Shown: positions 43,051 to 52,473 of the stretch, one piece after another
Layout of the letters: every line of letters starts with the position of its first letter
Numbering within the stretch: position 1 is the stretch's first letter
From: Seminavis robusta
Taxonomy: Eukaryota > Bacillariophyta > Bacillariophyceae > Naviculales > Naviculaceae
DNA: 55,030 nt
Assembly: GCA_903772945.1 (NCBI GenBank)
Contig: CAICTM010000643.1
Location: forward strand, 1 to 55,030
Direction: 5' to 3'
The notes under the pieces: model-generated
The model's database searches: none
Told to the model about the DNA's origin: nothing
Seen by the model: only the letters and a program-made list of their open reading frames with translations
Program-made: the position numbers and the translations under genes

Positions 43051-44745
43051 TTGCCTAGCAACTACTCACTAGACGCTGACGATCTGTTCAGCACGTTACT
43101 TCGTCCATGGCCAACAACTCAACGTCGCAAGACAAGAGACCTCGAAACTATCGTCTATGTTAGATTTAACAGACGAGAGAAAGGGAAACAAAACCCGTTA
43201 CACTCTTGTGCTTACTGGATACAGGAGCATCCGGAACTTTATTACTCAAATCATGCTAAGAGTTTACTCAGGAAGAATCATGGGGGCGTCCAACATTACG
43301 GACTGCTTCTATGAAGGAATCGAAACCCCGCACGAAGTGTAAGGGCACACTCGTGATTCCTGAGTTCCGATGATAGAATTATCGAATGGAATTACACGTC
43401 ACCAAGAACTTGGGGGCGCAAGATTTGATCATAAGTCATGACACTCTCGCGACCTAAGAATCAAGTTTGATTTCATACATGTCATTGGGGTGGAACGCGC
43501 ATTTTTCCCTGCGAAAGATGGCAATAACAATAAAAGGAGAACTTCTCCATTCCCGATCCTGCAGCTGTCAGCGACACTGTAGACAGTCTCGAGAAGACTC
43601 TTGATACAATATACGAACAAATAGACTTTAAGGCAGATGTGCCAGAGTCGAAAACCGTTAAATAAGGAAGAGCAAGAACTGCCTCATCTTTTCAACCAAG
43701 TGCTTCGACCCAGTCGAGGATACTTCGGGAAGTTGCGAATGGACGACTACGAGGTAGAACTTCGTCCCGACGCTAAATCCTATTATACTAGGGCTCACCT
43801 ACTCCACGGGTCCATACCAACTCTCTTAAAAGGAGGTTGAACGTCTCTGCGAGGAAGAGTACTCAAGAAGGTGAAGTTCCGAGTGGGCGGCACCAACTTT
43901 TATCATTCCAAGAAAGAGGGATCTGTACGATTCATCTCTGATTTCCAGGAACGGACAAAAGGATAAGCGGAAGCCTTATCCTATCCCAAAAATACAGGAC
44001 ATGCTCTGAACCAGATGGATCAAGTGCGCTACAGTCTAGACCTGAACACGGGACACTACACATCGAGCTGTCACCCACTCGAAGCAACACTAGCATGCAT
44101 GCATCCTCCCGAAGGGAAAGCACGAGTACCAGAGGTTGCCAATGGGCCTATGTAATAGTCCCGACATCTTCCAAAGGAAGATGAAAACACGCCTGCATGA
44201 CTTAGAAAATGTCCGTGCATACATTGATGATCAACTCATCCTAAGGACGTCGATCTCGCAGATCGCGTTGAATAGTAGATGACCATTTCCAAAAGACTCC
44301 AAGAAGTCGGGATTGAAATCAACACTACCAAGGCCTTCCTCGAAAAGGAAGAACTGGAGTATCTAGACAATTGGACTTCTCGAGAAGGAAGCCAACCCTT
44401 ACCAAAAAAAGACAATAGATGCATCCAGCTATCGCTCTTCCCACCAACAGGAAGGAACTTCGTAGATTCATTGGACCAATGAACTACAAGGGCTGCTCCA
44501 AGACAGCAGACGGAGTAACCATCGTTCTGAAACAGACGTGGTTACCCATATCCATGACCGGTCGTCATGGACAGAGAACGTGAGTCCCCGAGAGGTCGAG
44601 AAGGCTCTCCGGGATGAACATGGCTTCGTGCAAGTTCACGCGCGTCAATCATTAAGGAACGTCGCCAACGACATATCCAGAAAAACACCGATAAGGAGAA
44701 CACGGCACGTGTCCCTCATCAACACCATGTCAACGATACTATGAT
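43051..44745 (+). pseudogene. Gypsy pol remnant: protease and reverse transcriptase
   Basis: The aspartic protease signature DTGAS is at 43218-43232. RT pieces follow in several frames: MDDYEVELRPDAKSYYTRAH (about 43740), RFISDFQ (about 43930), SLDLNTGHY (about 44034), and the catalytic YIDD at 44220-44231. EVGIEINTTKAFLEKEELEYL follows at about 44307. No RNase H or integrase motif follows; the remnant ends before the inserted DNA element. Many stops and frameshifts separate the blocks. Confidence 0.8.
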
Positions 44746-44797
44746 GATTCATCAGTATCAGAACCGTTGTAGGTCAGCCCACGCACAAAGGTCCTTA

Positions 44798-45713
44798 GGC
44801 CGTCTCTACCAAGCGACTAAAGTAGGGACTAAAGGAATCTTTAGGTGGTTGTTTAGTTCAAGATTTAGTCATTATCCTTTAGTAATGGTGGTGTCTACCA
44901 CCAGATGACTAAATCTGGGACTAAACAATTTAGTCAAGTTTTTAGTCAAAACGTGGTGTCTACCCGGCCACTAAACAAATGACTAAACGTAACACTACTG
45001 GACTTAAAGGACTCAAAAAGATTTAACAGTGATCACTTGGTGGGCTACCAATATTCTATCAGCATGGTGATTTAAAGGACTCAAACAAAAGACTTAATAG
45101 AAGATTAGATTATTTTTTTTGAGATAACAAAGACTCAAAACAAACCATTGCAATGCACCTCTCCTCTGTCGTTTGCACCTCTACTATATTACTCCTCGTT
45201 CGATCGTTCGATCCACCTCTTCTATCGCCATACTCTATCGGCATCTCTCTTCGATCGTTCTCGTTCGATCGGTGTTGCACCTCTACTATCGCCGATACTC
45301 CTCTTGGATCGTTCGATCGGTTTCACCTCTACTATCGGCTGATACTCCTCTTGGATCGTTCGATTGGTTGCACCTCTACTCTATCAGCTCTGTCGCGATG
45401 CTCTGATAGTGAGGCTGTGAGGCTGTAATCCTGTTGGAATTTGTAATCCTGTTGGAATTTGTTATCCAACTCGGTGGCATGCAGTCGTATTGTTTCCTGT
45501 TGGATTTGCTGTTCTTAAACAAGCTTTAGTCCGTTATGCTCGCTCACCGACTAACGGGAGGCTGGTTAGTCGGTGAACGAACTTTGTGACTAAAGCCTTT
45601 AGTCCGTGGGACGTTTAGTCGCTTGGGTAGACACCACCCCCAGAGACTAAACTATTGACTAAACTACGAAATATGGCTTAGTCGCTACTTTAGTCGCTTG
45701 GTAGAGAGCGGCC
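44798..45713. mobile_element. PIF/Harbinger-type non-autonomous element (MITE-like)
   Basis: The left end reads GGCCGTCTCTACCAAGCGAC and the right end, reverse complemented, GGCCGCTCTCTACCAAGCGA. The arms agree over about 28 bp with one indel and are flanked by TTA on both sides (44795-44797 and 45714-45716), the target duplication typical of PIF/Harbinger. Many GACTAAA or TTTAGTC copies lie near both ends as subterminal repeats. It is 916 bp long and has no ORF with transposase motifs, so it depends on an enzyme encoded elsewhere. Confidence 0.85.
45170..45395 (+). repeat. Degenerate tandem repeat inside the MITE
   Basis: About five imperfect copies of a 40-55 bp unit containing CACCTCTACTATCG, ACTCCTCTTGGATCG and TTCGATCG. 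It fills the centre of the element. A second small duplication (ATCCTGTTGGAATTTG) follows at about 45428-45465. Confidence 0.7.
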
Positions 45714-45962
45714 TTACCACACAGACCGAGTCAATAACAATGGCACTGTACGGCTCCGACATACTACCGCAGTAGCGGCACAGTCTACCAGACTTGGAAC
45801 ATAAGGTATTTACACCCATACAAGGCCTGATCCCCTTGTAGGATTGCCATCGTGCGACGCACATGTCTACATCCAATCTCCGGAGAGTGCCCCGCACTTT
45901 AATTCATATGTTCTCCTGTCCGACTGATGTCGTGCCTTCCGTGACCCTTGTCAGGGGGCGAA

Positions 45963-46388
45963 TGCAATACACGGCTCTTAGCCTTATTCGCGACTCGATC
46001 CTAGATAGGGTTTGAGTTCGACTCATGACTGAGTCTCTCGTGAATAGTCATTGAGACAGGGTTCTCAATGACCGCTCTAGTCATACTAGGTTGATGATGA
46101 AACATCGCTCTAGATATTTAGCCAGCGTGGAGTACTTCCACGCCACTAGATAAATGCTAGACGAATCTTCCACGCGTTCCGTTTTTGGATCGTGGAATGA
46201 GTAGGATTGCTACCGCAACCTACTCTATCACACTTTACAGTCTCCCGCGGGAGTTCAGATCTACGATCCTTTGGGTGTAGATCTCTCTCGTTGATTAGTT
46301 TTCATAGCTTTCTAATCCTCTCATAACTTTCATTCTCTCAAACTCAAAACACTCGAAAGATCTTTACACTAGCTTTTAGCGTAGTGCA
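45963..46388 (+). repeat. Gypsy 3' LTR
   Basis: 426 bp partner of 41129-41554, preceded by the polypurine tract and followed by AAAA. Confidence 0.92.
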
Positions 46389-47968
46389 AAAAACTCTCCT
46401 GTTGTGGGCTGGTACGTGATGGGAAAATGCTCCTCGACTCTAGCAAAAGAGAGGATGTTCGCCACCCCGTCAGGCATGTACCAGACCGGCTCGGGAAATC
46501 CTGGAAGGTCCCCGATGAGGTCTGTCGTAGCCACGCCAGCATTGCACTGCACCTTGACCCTTCCATGGCCCTTCCGAATATTTCTGAGCATCTTCTTGTT
46601 GCAGAAAATATTCACTGTGCTGCAGTTGTCGAGTAAGATCCATGTGCGAGGGATTCGGCTTTTATTGTTGAATAACACCGTGCTGACCAGGAAGGAAAAA
46701 TCCGACAGTTCTCCTTCCTCGTACGCGTTCATCAGCATCTGCACGGCACCTTCAGCCTCACTCTCGCCTCTGGACGGGCATTTGTTGGAATAGTGGCCAT
46801 GTTTGTTGCAGGCGTGACATTCGACGTGTGCAAACGTCTTTCCGTTCGTGCCAGCCACCAATTCCTCACCGTCCGACGTGAACGCCACTTCCGTAGCCAT
46901 TCCGGCGGCATGTGATGATTGTTGCCGATTACGGCTCCTCTTCGGATGGTACGCATCCAATCGTGCGTATGCGTCATCAAGCGTCTTCGAGTAGTTGTTC
47001 TCGCCCCTTGTGTAATCGTTCTCGAGGTCGATGGATAGGTCCGCATATCGTTCCTCATCTGCTCCCGAGAGGAACATGACGCTCAGCGTCCTGTCACGCA
47101 CGATAGCCACTGCCGCCGCCATTTCTGCGGCCGTAGCGGAGTCAATTGTTGTTCCCGTGGGCAGCGCAGCCTGGATCAACGTCGTTTCGTACCCGAAGCT
47201 CCCACCGTTGTGTTCTGTTGCTTCGACCTTCTGCTTGAAAAGCCTGTAGTACTCCCCGACAGTCAGCTTTCCCTGTCGGAAGTTGATCACTCGTCGTTTG
47301 CTCTCCAGTATGGCCAGCGGTTGATATTTCCTGGTTTGGAACTGTAGCATCACGGTGCGCACTCCTTGCAGTAGTCCAATGACATCCGCTTCGGCGCTCA
47401 GCTTGTCGAAGCTCGTGCTGCTCTTCACCTTTGTTCGTATATTGTCACTGCATTGGCCCCAGATGAGGGAGAAAGCATTCTGCCGGTTCTCTTTTAGCTT
47501 GTCGCGTCCTTTCACGAATGCCGACACTTCCTGTTTGAAGATTTCCTTGTCGACTTCGTCTGTTGAGACCGTTCCGTCTGCATTGGTTGCCATTGCCGGT
47601 TTTGGGATTTCCTGGGTCCTCAGGGACTCAATCTCGAGTTTTGTGTAGTTGCCTTTTGTGTAGGTACGCCCTACAAACTCGGCAATCTCCATTGTCGTGT
47701 CATAGAAAGCTGCAGCCGTTGCTGAGGGAGTGGACAGGTCATACACATGGCCTTCCAGCGTGGTGGACCTGCCTGCAAACTTCTTTGCGGCTGCGGTGGG
47801 GGCACCCTGCCTCCGGCCTCCAAATCGGCCCCTACCACCACGTCCACCTCTGCCCCTGCCACCACTCCTTCCTCCAGAGTTGCTGGTGATGCCGGACATG
47901 CTCTCACTTGTGGTTCCCGAGGATCCCGCTGCTGCGGAGCCCCCGGCACCGGAATCACTGGCGCTCAT
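46389..47968 (-). CDS. Copia gag and protease
   Basis: ATG at 47968 starts the gag-pol polyprotein, and the frame is open up to the gypsy insertion at 46388. The N-terminus is Gly/Ser/Arg-rich with RGRGGRGGRGRFGG, an RNA-binding-like patch. The capsid-like region follows. The zinc knuckle is CHACNKHGHYSNKC. The protease has WILLDNCSTVNIF, where DNCST replaces the usual DSGA or DTGS. This LLDN form is what I associate with diatom copia lineages. The frame continues on the other side of the gypsy element as TGEFLVHKASG, so the coding sequence was interrupted, not ended, here. Confidence 0.85.
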
Positions 47969-48028
47969 AGCTGCCGATGACCGGTCTAGGTTAGCTCTAT
48001 CGCTTCTGTCTCAGTAATTTTGTTTTAA

Positions 48029-48242
48029 TGTTGAGGTGACTAGGGAGGAACCAGGTCCTAGTGCCTATCAGGCAACTCCAATCCTTGTATTGGGTCCTCT
48101 ATCTAGGTCCTAGCACAGCTTCAATCAATTCAGCTAGATTAAAACAAAATTATGACTATTTCTCTGGGAATTCTCCAAATCCAATGGACCCTGTCCAGTC
48201 ACCAATTCCTAGTCTTGTTTCATCTGTGACTCTTTCTCAACA
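48029..48242 (-). repeat. Copia 5' LTR
   Basis: 214 bp, TGTTGA to TCAACA, identical as read to 36977-37190. Gag begins 61 bp downstream on the minus strand. Confidence 0.92.
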
Positions 48243-48617
48243 CCCACTACTGAACCTTTCAAATAATGCCATATCCTGGCTAAACACACAGTCCTGCTAC
48301 TGTCCTAACTCCAGAGCCTTCCATGGTACCGGTACCGGTACATCACTGAATTAGGATACTAAGTGGTGCACCAGCTAGTACTACTAGTCTAGATGTACAG
48401 AGGTGTTTATAAAGTGCAGGTTGCTCCAACCCAAATTAATCGATACACAGATTGTTGACAAAATCGAAGCGTGATGATGACGACGCACATTGCAACACCA
48501 ACTTCCCGGCCAAGAATTGAATCCCTCACCCCGACTTCTCCCGACCATCTCCTTGTTTGTTGTGAACTGGCATTGCTCCCTTCATGACTGCGGCACAGTA
48601 TGGTACCGCCACCGTTG
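48243..48617. other. Flank of the copia element
   Basis: No gene seen. It holds GGTACCGGTACCGGTAC at 48325-48341 and the 3' end of the next minus-strand gene. Confidence 0.45.
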
Positions 48618-49830
48618 CTACCCGTCGCTTGGACACCTTCGAAATGTGAAAGCCTCATATTCACTAATGTCTTCAGTGGACCCCACAGAATAGACAGAAT
48701 TAGAGTGTGATTTGCAGAGTGCTTTCCGCAGCCTTCGCTCGTTCAGTTTTCGCGACGTAATGTTTTGAAGTCGTTGAATGATTTCGTTGACCACATCTTC
48801 CTCAAACTCCACGACAAAGCTTGATTTGTTGTTGGCACTTCTACTGGCCTTCTTTTTGGGATCAATTACATGCAGCAGCCTCTCGGATTCTTGCAGTTGC
48901 TATAGCAAAACCCCGCTCCAGTGAGAGGGAACCTGTTTCGTACGTCGACAACACCGGTCCACATTGAAATTTAAGTTGATAGTGCTTACCATAGTTTCTC
49001 TCGTGATTTCCCCGTTCTCTCTCACGAGTTGCCGAACTTGCTTCATACTGCATCCCTGTTGGGTGACTATGGAAATCAACTTTCTTTCGGCAGCCTTCAG
49101 ACTTTCGAAAGACAGAGAAACCAATGGATGTTAAGATTTTTCACTGTCATGCAAGCAAGCATTGCGACTACTAGTACCACCAATGAACTTTATACATACC
49201 GCTTCAAATCAATCTCGAGTTGATCATGTTCAAGTTGTAGCTCTTGATTCTGGTCTCGCAACCGACTCACTTTCGCAAACAACCGAGCATAATCTTCATT
49301 AAAGTCTATAAATTGAATGAAAACGAAACTGGTTAGCTGGGTATGCTGTGTGGGGTTTGTCCGATGGGTATTCGATGCCAATGTTCGGTCTACCGGTACT
49401 CACAGGGCGCCTTGTTGAGTTGCCTCCGTTGCCATACGACGTAAGGTGCCGTCACCAATGGCGTGACGAATGCCAATTTGATGACAAAGTTGTCGGAATA
49501 TACCACCATGTTCAACAAAGCGAATCCGACGGTGAGACAGGCAATGACACAGCATGCCACTGTCCAATAATGGTTGACTTGTTCGGCTCGTTCTCGTCGC
49601 TGTTGTGCTTGCAGTGCCGACATTAACTTTTTGCTTTTCTTCTTGGGTGGTGGGGTCACGCGTATTGCGGCCAGCAACAATGAATCGTTCGTTGCGGTGG
49701 TGGCGGCTGGACTGGGCAACCGCTCCGAAGAAATGTCAAATCCTTTGCCAAAGTCTGGATGAGAGGGGGCTTCTCGTGAAGCTGCCCATCCCACAGTCAA
49801 CTCTGGGTCGAGATCAAAACTGTACGGCAT
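48618..49830 (-). CDS. Two-span membrane protein with a coiled-coil C-terminus
   Basis: Four exons on the minus strand, 49830-49404, 49305-49200, 49101-48990 and 48899-48618. They join in phase through three introns of 90-98 bp with GT-AG ends, giving 308 residues. The N-terminal 75 residues are disordered with a lysine-rich PPPKKKSKK. Two adjacent hydrophobic helices follow (WTVACCVIACLTVGFALLN, then FVIKLAFVTPLVTAPYVVW) at about 88-135. Exons 2-3 encode a continuous charged coiled coil (FAKVSRLRDQNQELQLEHDQ and onward). The last exon has FEEDVVNEIIQRLQNITSRK and a serine-rich end. I do not recognise the family; a membrane-anchored scaffold or tether fits the layout. Confidence 0.7.
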
Positions 49831-50345
49831 CCTTGCTCAAAAAAAGGTTTGGCAACGAAAGGAATCGGCTGTAGGCTGTTCCTACTCCTCGCCGCCCCAT
49901 TACATGTACAATCAAGATGATGACGACGAGATGCTCTTCAGTTCATGCTGGGCGTGCTTTCCTTTCTTAGATGGAAGGAGTGGAAGAGTGAAGCAAGTGA
50001 AGTCATCTCCCACCTCAACTGTCAAGCCCAGCACCACACTGGGCGACGGGTGTTGCTGGATATAATCCACTTACAAGTGAGGTGCTCTCTCTTTCTTCTT
50101 GCAACGGCTGTGGCATCATTCTCACAGGTATTTTTCCCACGACTGAGTGCCAAGAAAGATCTCACACACCGCCACTGGTACCAGGTACCACGTACTGACA
50201 CCTCCCTGTTCCAATATGGGCCTCCACAATCAAGGATCTTCGAAAGAACGTCCACAACTGCCAACAGAGATCCACAGTTACAAGACAAAGAGACCAAGGA
50301 GAGAGCCAGTACAGTACTGAAGCATTTTGATTTCCTCTTTCCACC
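49831..50345. other. Intergenic, divergent promoter region
   Basis: Lies between divergent genes at 48618-49830 and 50346-50852. It contains CTGGTACCAGGTACCACGTAC near 50175, one more case of the GTACC palindrome near a gene start. No gene is seen. Confidence 0.4.
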
Positions 50346-50852
50346 ATGACACTGGATGCTGCCGAGTTCAAGTGGCCTATTATCGCCACGTTGCTTCATG
50401 CATTGCAGTACATTCGATCCTTGAATCGACAGACCAAGACAAAGTACCGCCTGACGAAACAATTCCAAAAGGAGAACAAAGACAAACCCTTCGATCGGTA
50501 CAACAGCAATCACCCAGAAATGCTGGCTGCCGATCGCGCCTTTCTCAATTTTCAAGAGCAATCCATACCTTTCTTGACTGCTTTGTGGCTCCAGGCGGTG
50601 TTTGTGAATCCAAACAAGGCGGGGAAGCTTGGCGTTTTTTGGGTGCTGTTGCGCATGGTATATCCGACCCTGTTAGGGAAACAGCTCGAAAACGTAAACC
50701 CCAAACGAGTGGCTTTGGTGACCTTTCCCTGCTATATGATCCTATATTACATGCTGGGAGATGTGCTCAGGGCAGGGCTGCAGTGGCAATCAGGATTTTT
50801 CATGTTTTTCTTTATGATAGGATTCCCAATGCTGGCCTATAACTTGGCGTAG
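50346..50852 (+). CDS. MAPEG-like integral membrane protein
   Basis: A single exon of 168 residues; the ATG sits in CCACCATGA, a good initiation context. The arrangement ADRAFLNFQEQSIPFLTALWLQAVFVNP followed by AGKLGVFWVLLRMVYPTLLG matches the MAPEG family (microsomal glutathione transferase and eicosanoid-synthase group), in which a conserved N-x2-E in helix 2 and an R-x3-Y in helix 3 contribute to the glutathione site. Two further hydrophobic helices finish the four-span bundle (VALVTFPCYMILYYMLGD and SGFFMFFFMIGFPMLAYN). Length is near the family norm of about 150. Expected in the ER or outer membranes. Enzymatic activity is not certain, since the helix-1 part is atypical. Confidence 0.7.
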   Translation: MTLDAAEFKWPIIATLLHALQYIRSLNRQTKTKYRLTKQFQKENKDKPFDRYNSNHPEMLAADRAFLNFQEQSIPFLTALWLQAVFVNPNKAGKLGVFWVLLRMVYPTLLGKQLENVNPKRVALVTFPCYMILYYMLGDVLRAGLQWQSGFFMFFFMIGFPMLAYNLA

Positions 50853-51145
50853 AAATTAATATGCAAGAGCTCAATTGCAAATGGATTTATTCCCAAAATG
50901 TGGTCGGGATGGGAGAACTTCTTTTTTGAGTCGAGGCAATGAGGTACTGTACACAATAAAGCCGCACAAGAGGGCCCGTTCTGGGATTGTCCTTTGCTTT
51001 CGCCCATCGGCGCCTGACGATCGAATTATTGTGTGGCCTTTGCGTCTTTCCGTTGTGCCACCACGGAAAGCCCACTAAGCACATCACTACATACACATGT
51101 AAGCATCAATCACCCCATTCTGCATTATTGTTACTTGTTTTATTG

Positions 51146-51951
51146 TTAGTTCGCCGAATCCGTGTACAGCATAATCTCCTTGGTATCATCAATTCCATCT
51201 GGATTCCCCGCTATGGATACCAAGTTGATGCAGTAACGATTCCCACTGGAATCCGGCAGATTGTGGCCTAGATGGGTTCCATGAATGCTCACGGCTTCTC
51301 CCTTTCTGAGGCATCGGACATTTTCCCAGTTGACTTCTGCATCACGGCTGTTTTGGTGTGAAGAGAAGCAAAGAAGTCAGATATCACTTGCAAAATTTCA
51401 CTTTGCTATGCAAAGCACACACATCAAGACACTCACAATGAAGGCCAACCGTGTTTACTGCTCTCATTCAGGAAGGAATCCCAAGACCGACCACGGGGAG
51501 CAGTGAACAAAGGCAAACCAGTGTTCGAATCAAAGAAGGTGATTGATTTGTTCTTTGCCTTGGCCTCTTTCACTGCTTTGTTGAATGCTCTACGGCGAGG
51601 CCCCGAGGTAAAATAGCCAAAGTGCTCGGCTAGGTGACGATTGTGCTGTGGGGTGGTGGAAGAGAAGTGAGGCGTGAGCTGAACGATTCAATCACTGTCC
51701 CGGCGACAGGAAGACAAAAGGAAGCGTACATTGCAGATGTTGTCGGCGGTCTTGAAGTCACATCCATAGCGCAGTTTGGACTGGACTGGCTTGATGTATG
51801 TACCGTGGGTTTTCTTTTTCATGATTGCTTCTGGGCCCACGAGAGGATAAGACTTGGAGGCAGCATCGCCTCCAACTATATCTCTAATTGGTCCATATTC
51901 TTTGCTATTGGATTCAGTTTCAGAAACTGGTGCTGAGTGTTTGCATCCCAT
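51146..51951 (-). CDS. MsrB-like methionine-R-sulfoxide reductase with a one-base frameshift
   Basis: Three minus-strand exons: 51951-51730, 51645-51437 and 51348-51146, introns of 84 and 88 bp. The protein starts MGCKHSAP, a potential N-myristoylation and palmitoylation site. Exon 2 gives ITFFDSNTGLPLFTAPRG and ends in GWPS; exon 3 has IHGTHLGHNLPD and NRYCINLVS. GWPSF, HLGH and RYCIN are SelR/MsrB landmarks, and the Cys of RYCIN is the catalytic one. The paired CxxC zinc sites are absent. The joined exons total 634 bases, not a multiple of three. A run of four G at complement 51300-51303 should be three for the frame to continue from RCLRKG into EAVSIHG. Either the gene is newly broken or the run is a sequencing error. 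Confidence 0.7.
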
Positions 51952-52473
51952 GTTGCTTTGGTGTTGATTGCTTTGGTGTTGGTCTGGTTTGTGATGTTGT
52001 TGTTGGTTTTATGCGACTGCGACGAATCTTTTCCAAAACTCGTTCATCTTGCTTGTTGAGTCCAGTCTGAGTCAGTCGTCTCAGGATTTAAGGGAATTCG
52101 GGCTGGAGCAAGGTTCAATCCTGTACAACATTTTATTCGCTTGTTTCCCGAGCTGGCGAGTGCATGTAACTGCTTGGACAAATACTCTACTAGCTAGCTA
52201 GCTAGCTCTAGCTAGTAGTAGCGTACTAGTAGCTCGTAGCGTAGCTATCTAGCTGTCTATTCGTGATTCCAGTTCGGGACTAATCGTATCTTTTCTCTTT
52301 CTCGCTCGAGGGTATTTGGATCTTTGGGCCTCTATCGGTACTCTAGTACATCGTACATCCAACAAAATCGGTCCTCATACTCACGTCGCCAGTTGCAGCA
52401 TCGGCACCCGCACGATATCTTTCCTCTCCCTCAACAGCAGCCAAGGATCCAAGCACTCTAATAGCACGGCAAG
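51952..52473. other. Intergenic, divergent promoter region
   Basis: Between the MsrB-like gene and the PH-repeat gene. It contains a CTAGCTAG run at about 52189-52218 followed by GTACTAGTAGC-type repeats, and a CTTTCTCGCTCGAGGG patch near 52298. No gene is seen. Confidence 0.4.

Larger units (their letters stand above)
41129..46388 (+). mobile_element. Ty3/gypsy LTR retrotransposon, internally defective
   Basis: LTRs at 41129-41554 and 45963-46388 (426 bp each, TG to CA) differ at a single base (41451 region: GGTTG versus GGGTG). It is flanked by AAAA on both sides as target duplication. A polypurine tract AGGGGGCGAA sits directly before the right LTR. Gag, protease and RT remnants read on the plus strand but are broken; RNase H and integrase are missing. 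A 916-bp DNA element is inserted at 44798-45713. It lies inside the copia element. Confidence 0.92.
36977..48242 (-). mobile_element. Ty1/copia LTR retrotransposon with nested insertions
   Basis: The ends are 214-bp LTRs that I read as identical, starting TGTTGA and ending TCAACA. The coding strand is minus: gag-protease at 47968-46389, integrase at 41128-39600, RT and RNase H at 39589-37157. Two later insertions split it: a solo gypsy LTR (40507-40934) and a gypsy element (41129-46388). Without them and their duplications the element is about 5.57 kb, a normal copia size. The reading frame closes exactly across both insertion points. Disabling changes are listed under the pol entry. Confidence 0.92.

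Noticed and set aside
40569..46100. A CRISPR-like or other array from the three repeated 426-428 bp blocks
   Set aside because: They are LTRs of one gypsy family with TG and CA ends and target duplications.
36790..48290. ATATCCCGGCTAAACAC left and ATATCCTGGCTAAACAC right of the copia element as a possible long duplication
   Set aside because: The similarity does not extend on either side and sits at different distances from the LTRs, so chance is more likely.
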